NCBI GenBank assembly: GCA_003446315.1
Contig: DMBA01000139.1
Coordinates: forward strand, 1 to 7,159
Length of the DNA stretch: 7,159 nt
Origin: Ruminococcus sp.
Lineage (GTDB): Bacteria > Bacillota > Clostridia > Oscillospirales > Ruminococcaceae
Direction: 5' to 3'
Positions 4,051 through 7,159 of this stretch are shown here, in pieces. The position numbers and the translations under genes were made by a program. The notes beneath the pieces are model-generated. The model ran no database searches, had not been told where the DNA came from, and saw nothing but the letters and a program-made list of their open reading frames with translations. Position 1 is the stretch's first letter. Each line of letters begins with the position of its first letter.

Positions 4051-6816
4051 ATGAAAAGAACACTCGGATTCAAAACCGCCGCAGCCGCAGTATGTACGCT
4101 TCTGACGACATGGCTTATGCCGTTGTTCCCGCTGCAAACCATACCGGCTGCTGCCATCTCAACCGATTATCCGCCGCAGCTCATCAATATTGCATCCAAG
4201 GATTGCTCCGGTGTACTCACCGAAAACGGCACCGCTGACGGCTCTGCACTGACTGTACAGACATTAAGCGGAAACCTTGCCGGTTCATGGCGCTTCGACC
4301 GTGTCGGCAAAGATGCAAACGGCACATTCTTCAAGATCACCAGCGCGGAATCCGGCAGACAGATCACACCGCGCAATTATCGGGTCGCAGCCGGAAATGA
4401 TGTCATTCTTTACGGCAGTGAATCGCATCAGACACAGCATTGGTATCTGATCCCGACAAAGAATGACCGTCTTGGAAACGGTTTATACTACAAGATCGTC
4501 AACTACAGCGATACGTCCCTTGCCCTTACACAAGGCAAAAACGGTATGACCCTTTCTTCATTTACCGGCGCGGATAATCAGCTTTGGCTTTTGAATGCAG
4601 ACGGTTTGCAGGGATTTGCAGGATATTGCAAAAACGACAATACCGGAAACATCAAAGCAAGTGACATCGGCGGATTGTTCGGCGAAGTGGTTGAGGTTTC
4701 CAATTTCAATGATCTGAAAAAATATGCAACCTCGGATGATCCTTATACCATTGTTGTGTCATCCAACCTGAAAGTCACAAACCTGACAAAGGATTCATCC
4801 GGCAGATATTATTGTCCGGACGGCAGAATCTATGTACACAGCAACAAAACGATCATCGGCAGCTATAATGCACATACGCTGTATAATGTGCAGTTTTGTA
4901 CTGCAACGAAAAACGGTACCGGAAATAACCTGATCCTCAAGAATTTCGAGCTTCAGCATGATAAGGAATCAAACGGCAATGATTCCATTGTGGTTTATTT
5001 CGGTTCCGGTGAGAACTTATGGGTCGATCACTGCACCTTCACAGGTCACTCGGATTATAACACCGCATCGACCGGTCTGCCGGATTGGGATAAATTCCTC
5101 GCCTGCTGCTATGATGCAGATTACTGCACCGTGTCCGATTCATCATTCGGGCTGCATGAATACGGTCTGATCCTCGGCTATCCGGATGATAACCAGAGTT
5201 CTTATCAGCAATATAATAACTTCCCGCGCATGTCGATCATCGGCAATCAATTCAACCGCACACTGACCCGCGGCCCCGGATTGATGCGGTACGGTTATTT
5301 CCATTCACTAAATAACTATGTCAATCAGTTCAGCATGGCTTATACTGTGCATTCCGCCAGCAAGATCTTTGCAGAAAACTGCGTCTATGAAAACGGCGGA
5401 AACGTCATTTGCGACTGGAATCAGATCACCTATCCCGGCGCATATGCAGAAAGCGGATCCAAGTTTTCCGGCTGCGGGCGTACCGTTCAGGGACAGGGCA
5501 CTTCGAGCAATCCAAGCTATTCCGTCCCGAACACATGGCGGCCAAACACCAATTATGCATACACCGCATTGACGGCAGATCAGGCAAAATCTTACTGTAC
5601 ATCAAACAGCGGATGCCAGTCCGATAAATCCAAAATGGCTTATCTGCGCTTCCAGTCAAAAGGTCTGCCGAGTGCCGGATTTACCGAAGCACCAAACGGC
5701 CCGACTGCCGCGGTCTTCCCGGACGGCGCTGCATACCGCATCAAAAATGTCCATTCCGGCTTATATATGCAGGTGGAAGGCGCATCGGCAAGCAATCAGG
5801 CAAATATCCAGCAATGGGGCAGCGACGGCACTTCTGTCCATGATATCTGGAAGCTCTGCGATGCCGGCAACGGTTATTATTATATCGTATCCTGCGTCGG
5901 TGACGGCGGTACATATGTATTGGATGTAGCAGGCAGAAAAACCGATAACGGCACCAATATTGATCTTTATCAGTATAATGAAGGCAGCAATCAGCAGTTT
6001 ATGCTGACAGATAACGGGGACGGTTCCTATAAGATCCTGACGCATATTTCCGGCGAAAGTGCTGCGGTCGAGGTTGCAGATGCTTCTGCACAATCCGGTG
6101 CAAATATCCAACAATGGGCTGCAAATGACAGCGACTGTCAGAACTGGATTCTGGAACCTGCGGATAACCCGGGATGCAAAATGGATGAATCCCTCTGTTA
6201 TACATTTGAAAACGTCAATTCCGGATATGTCATGGATATTGAAAACGGAAAAATGGCGGAGCAGACAAATGTCCGGCAATGGGAAAGCAACGGCTTTGAC
6301 TGTCAGAAATGGGTCTTGCAGTCAACCGGTTCCGGTAATGATTACATAATCCGGTCCTTGCAGGATCCTGCGTACATGCTGCGCACAGAAGGCGGCGCAA
6401 ACGGCAGTAATCTTGCGATCTCGGAAATCGAAGATCAGAATGCGGTATTCCGGTTCAACAAGTGTCTGGATGGTTATTATATGCTGTTGTCCGGCGCATC
6501 CATGTGGCTGAATTATGTTGAGGTCGGCGGCGCATCCAAGGAGAACGGTGCCAATATCCAGCTTTGGGAACAAACCGGCAGCAGTTGCCAGCAGTGGAAC
6601 TTGCAGACGGAAGTGCGTCCGACCCAGCCGCAGCCGATCATTGGTGATGTCAATCAGAACGGCATTTGCAGTATTGCAGATGTTGTGCTGCTGCAAAAAT
6701 GGCTCTGCGGTGTTCCGAATACTGTGCTTCCGGATTGGACAGCAGCCGATCTGAATGCAGATAACCGTGTCAATGCGATTGATCTGACCATTCTGAAACG
6801 CATGCTGATCGCATAA
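4051..6816 (+). CDS. Secreted dockerin-bearing PL1-type pectate lyase with three ricin-type trefoils
   Basis: A 921-residue extracellular enzyme, likely cleaving pectic polygalacturonate by beta-elimination. ATG 4051 is chosen because AAGGAG (4036-4041) ends 9 bases before it; an in-frame ATG at 4042 abuts that site. Domains: signal peptide (1-35, ending Ala-Ala-Ala); ricin-type trefoil (about 41-181, QHW and QLW repeats); PL1 parallel beta-helix (about 186-520); two more ricin-type trefoils (about 560-703 and 715-853) with 'ANIQQW' repeats; a TQPQP linker; and a type I dockerin (865-921) with two calcium loops starting D866 and D900. PL1 signatures are D311-S-I, W324-V-D-H, D347, and R407-x-P-x-x-x-R413-x-G-x-x-H, where R413 should be the catalytic arginine. 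By eye, a second calcium aspartate is Ala351 and a conserved lysine is Tyr371. The dockerin implies assembly on a cellulosome; the trefoils probably bind glycans. Confidence 0.9.
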   Translation: MKRTLGFKTAAAAVCTLLTTWLMPLFPLQTIPAAAISTDYPPQLINIASKDCSGVLTENGTADGSALTVQTLSGNLAGSWRFDRVGKDANGTFFKITSAESGRQITPRNYRVAAGNDVILYGSESHQTQHWYLIPTKNDRLGNGLYYKIVNYSDTSLALTQGKNGMTLSSFTGADNQLWLLNADGLQGFAGYCKNDNTGNIKASDIGGLFGEVVEVSNFNDLKKYATSDDPYTIVVSSNLKVTNLTKDSSGRYYCPDGRIYVHSNKTIIGSYNAHTLYNVQFCTATKNGTGNNLILKNFELQHDKESNGNDSIVVYFGSGENLWVDHCTFTGHSDYNTASTGLPDWDKFLACCYDADYCTVSDSSFGLHEYGLILGYPDDNQSSYQQYNNFPRMSIIGNQFNRTLTRGPGLMRYGYFHSLNNYVNQFSMAYTVHSASKIFAENCVYENGGNVICDWNQITYPGAYAESGSKFSGCGRTVQGQGTSSNPSYSVPNTWRPNTNYAYTALTADQAKSYCTSNSGCQSDKSKMAYLRFQSKGLPSAGFTEAPNGPTAAVFPDGAAYRIKNVHSGLYMQVEGASASNQANIQQWGSDGTSVHDIWKLCDAGNGYYYIVSCVGDGGTYVLDVAGRKTDNGTNIDLYQYNEGSNQQFMLTDNGDGSYKILTHISGESAAVEVADASAQSGANIQQWAANDSDCQNWILEPADNPGCKMDESLCYTFENVNSGYVMDIENGKMAEQTNVRQWESNGFDCQKWVLQSTGSGNDYIIRSLQDPAYMLRTEGGANGSNLAISEIEDQNAVFRFNKCLDGYYMLLSGASMWLNYVEVGGASKENGANIQLWEQTGSSCQQWNLQTEVRPTQPQPIIGDVNQNGICSIADVVLLQKWLCGVPNTVLPDWTAADLNADNRVNAIDLTILKRMLIA

Positions 6817-6833
6817 TATCCTGATATTGAATC

Positions 6834-6871
6834 GCCACGCTGAACAGCAGTACTGTCCGGCGTGGCTTTTT
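6834..6871 (+). terminator. Intrinsic terminator after the lyase gene
   Basis: GCCACGC (6834-6840) pairs with GCGTGGC (6860-6866), followed by five T (6867-6871). An inner ACAG/CTGT (6844-6847/6853-6856) can extend the hairpin. It lies 17 bases after the stop codon and should end the lyase transcript. Confidence 0.88.
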
Positions 6872-6986
6872 GATGCAAAGGGAACCACTGATGTAAGTGT
6901 CTCTGACGGATTTAGAATGAGGGCTCCGCCCTTAACAATGCCAACAACTTAAGCAAAAGCGGCGAAGCCTAAATAAAAGTTTTGGT
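6872..6986. other. Non-coding stretch with one small hairpin
   Basis: No gene is visible. TGAGGGC (6918-6924) pairs with GCCCTTA (6928-6934) around a TCC loop, using one G-T pair. GGC-GAA-GCC at 6961-6969 is a minor dyad. The sequence then becomes A-rich before the hairpin array begins at 6987. It may be the 5' part of the same repeat or RNA element. Confidence 0.4.
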
Positions 6987-7150
6987 CGAGCTTTTTCAAA
7001 AGCTCGCGGAGTCCAGAGGCAGAGCCTCTGGTCGCTCACCGCAGTGAGCGAAATACCCCGCATGCAAGGAGCTCCGCAGGGGTGAATCCGAGAAAACGAT
7101 CCAGTGGATCGTTTTCCGGAGAGGGGCACCCTGCGATAGAGGGTGCCCCT
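6987..7150. repeat. Dense array of five hairpins, probable interspersed repeat or structured RNA
   Basis: Five inverted repeats lie nearly back to back. (A) CGAGCTTTT/AAAAGCTCG, 6987-7006. (B) CCAGAGGC-AGA-GCCTCTGG, 7013-7031. (C) CGCTCAC-CGCA-GTGAGCG, 7033-7050. (D) ACCCC/GGGGT with inner pairing, 7055-7083. (E) TCCG-A-GAAAACGATCC paired with GGATCGTTTTC-CGGA, 7087-7120, which is 15 bp with one bulged A. (F) AGGGGCACCCT/AGGGTGCCCCT, 7122-7150. D is the weakest, so the strong stems are A, B, C, E and F. Linkers are only 1-6 bases. No stem is followed by a T-run. From memory, similar strings with a 'GGAGTCCAGAGG' core recur between genes of related Clostridia, but I could not check this. Function and transcribed strand are unknown. 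Confidence 0.6.
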
Positions 7151-7159
7151 AAGTGAATT

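Noticed and set aside
6932..7129. A 65-codon open frame on the - strand across the hairpin array
   Set aside because: It lies across the back-to-back inverted repeats, has Cys/Arg-rich low-complexity content, no credible ribosome binding site and no family resemblance. It looks like a by-product of the repeat.

Overview
The window looks like a chromosomal segment from a fibre-degrading gut or rumen member of the Clostridia, most likely a Ruminococcus-like Oscillospiraceae. The main reason is the last large gene. It encodes a secreted pectate lyase-type enzyme ending in a type I dockerin, the plug that attaches enzymes to a cellulosome. Other points agree: an ECF vitamin transporter subunit, a type III pantothenate kinase, a tiny CXXC protein next to a polyferredoxin as in many anaerobic Firmicutes, strong AGGAGG-type ribosome binding sites, and extended -10 promoters. 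The species cannot be fixed from the sequence alone.

Layout, all confident genes on the + strand. Bases 1-344 hold no confident gene. They contain short direct repeats, a GC hairpin, and an AT-rich promoter built on a 10+10 bp inverted repeat. A LysR-type regulator follows (345-1202). Next comes a near-consensus promoter and a roughly 139-nt foldable leader, leading into a two-gene unit: an ECF transporter substrate-binding subunit (1420-2007) and CoaX (2026-2796). Together these suggest uptake and phosphorylation of pantothenate as the entry to coenzyme A synthesis. A strong terminator closes the unit. A second promoter drives a 46-residue membrane CXXC peptide (2927-3067), overlapped by a NapH-like 4Fe-4S polyferredoxin (3040-3963); this is probably a membrane redox module of unknown function. 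A third intergenic promoter serves the 921-residue secreted lyase (4051-6816), with order signal peptide, ricin-type trefoil, PL1 beta-helix, two ricin-type trefoils, dockerin. A clear terminator follows it.

The last 290 bases hold no credible gene but are strikingly structured. Five hairpins with 7 to 15 bp stems are packed almost end to end at 6987-7150, with a smaller one upstream. None has a U-tract. This looks like an interspersed repeat or a structured RNA and is the least explained part of the window.

The transcription units do not form one obvious pathway. The most promising leads are the hairpin array, the panT-coaX leader, the CXXC peptide/polyferredoxin pair, and the altered active-site positions in the lyase.
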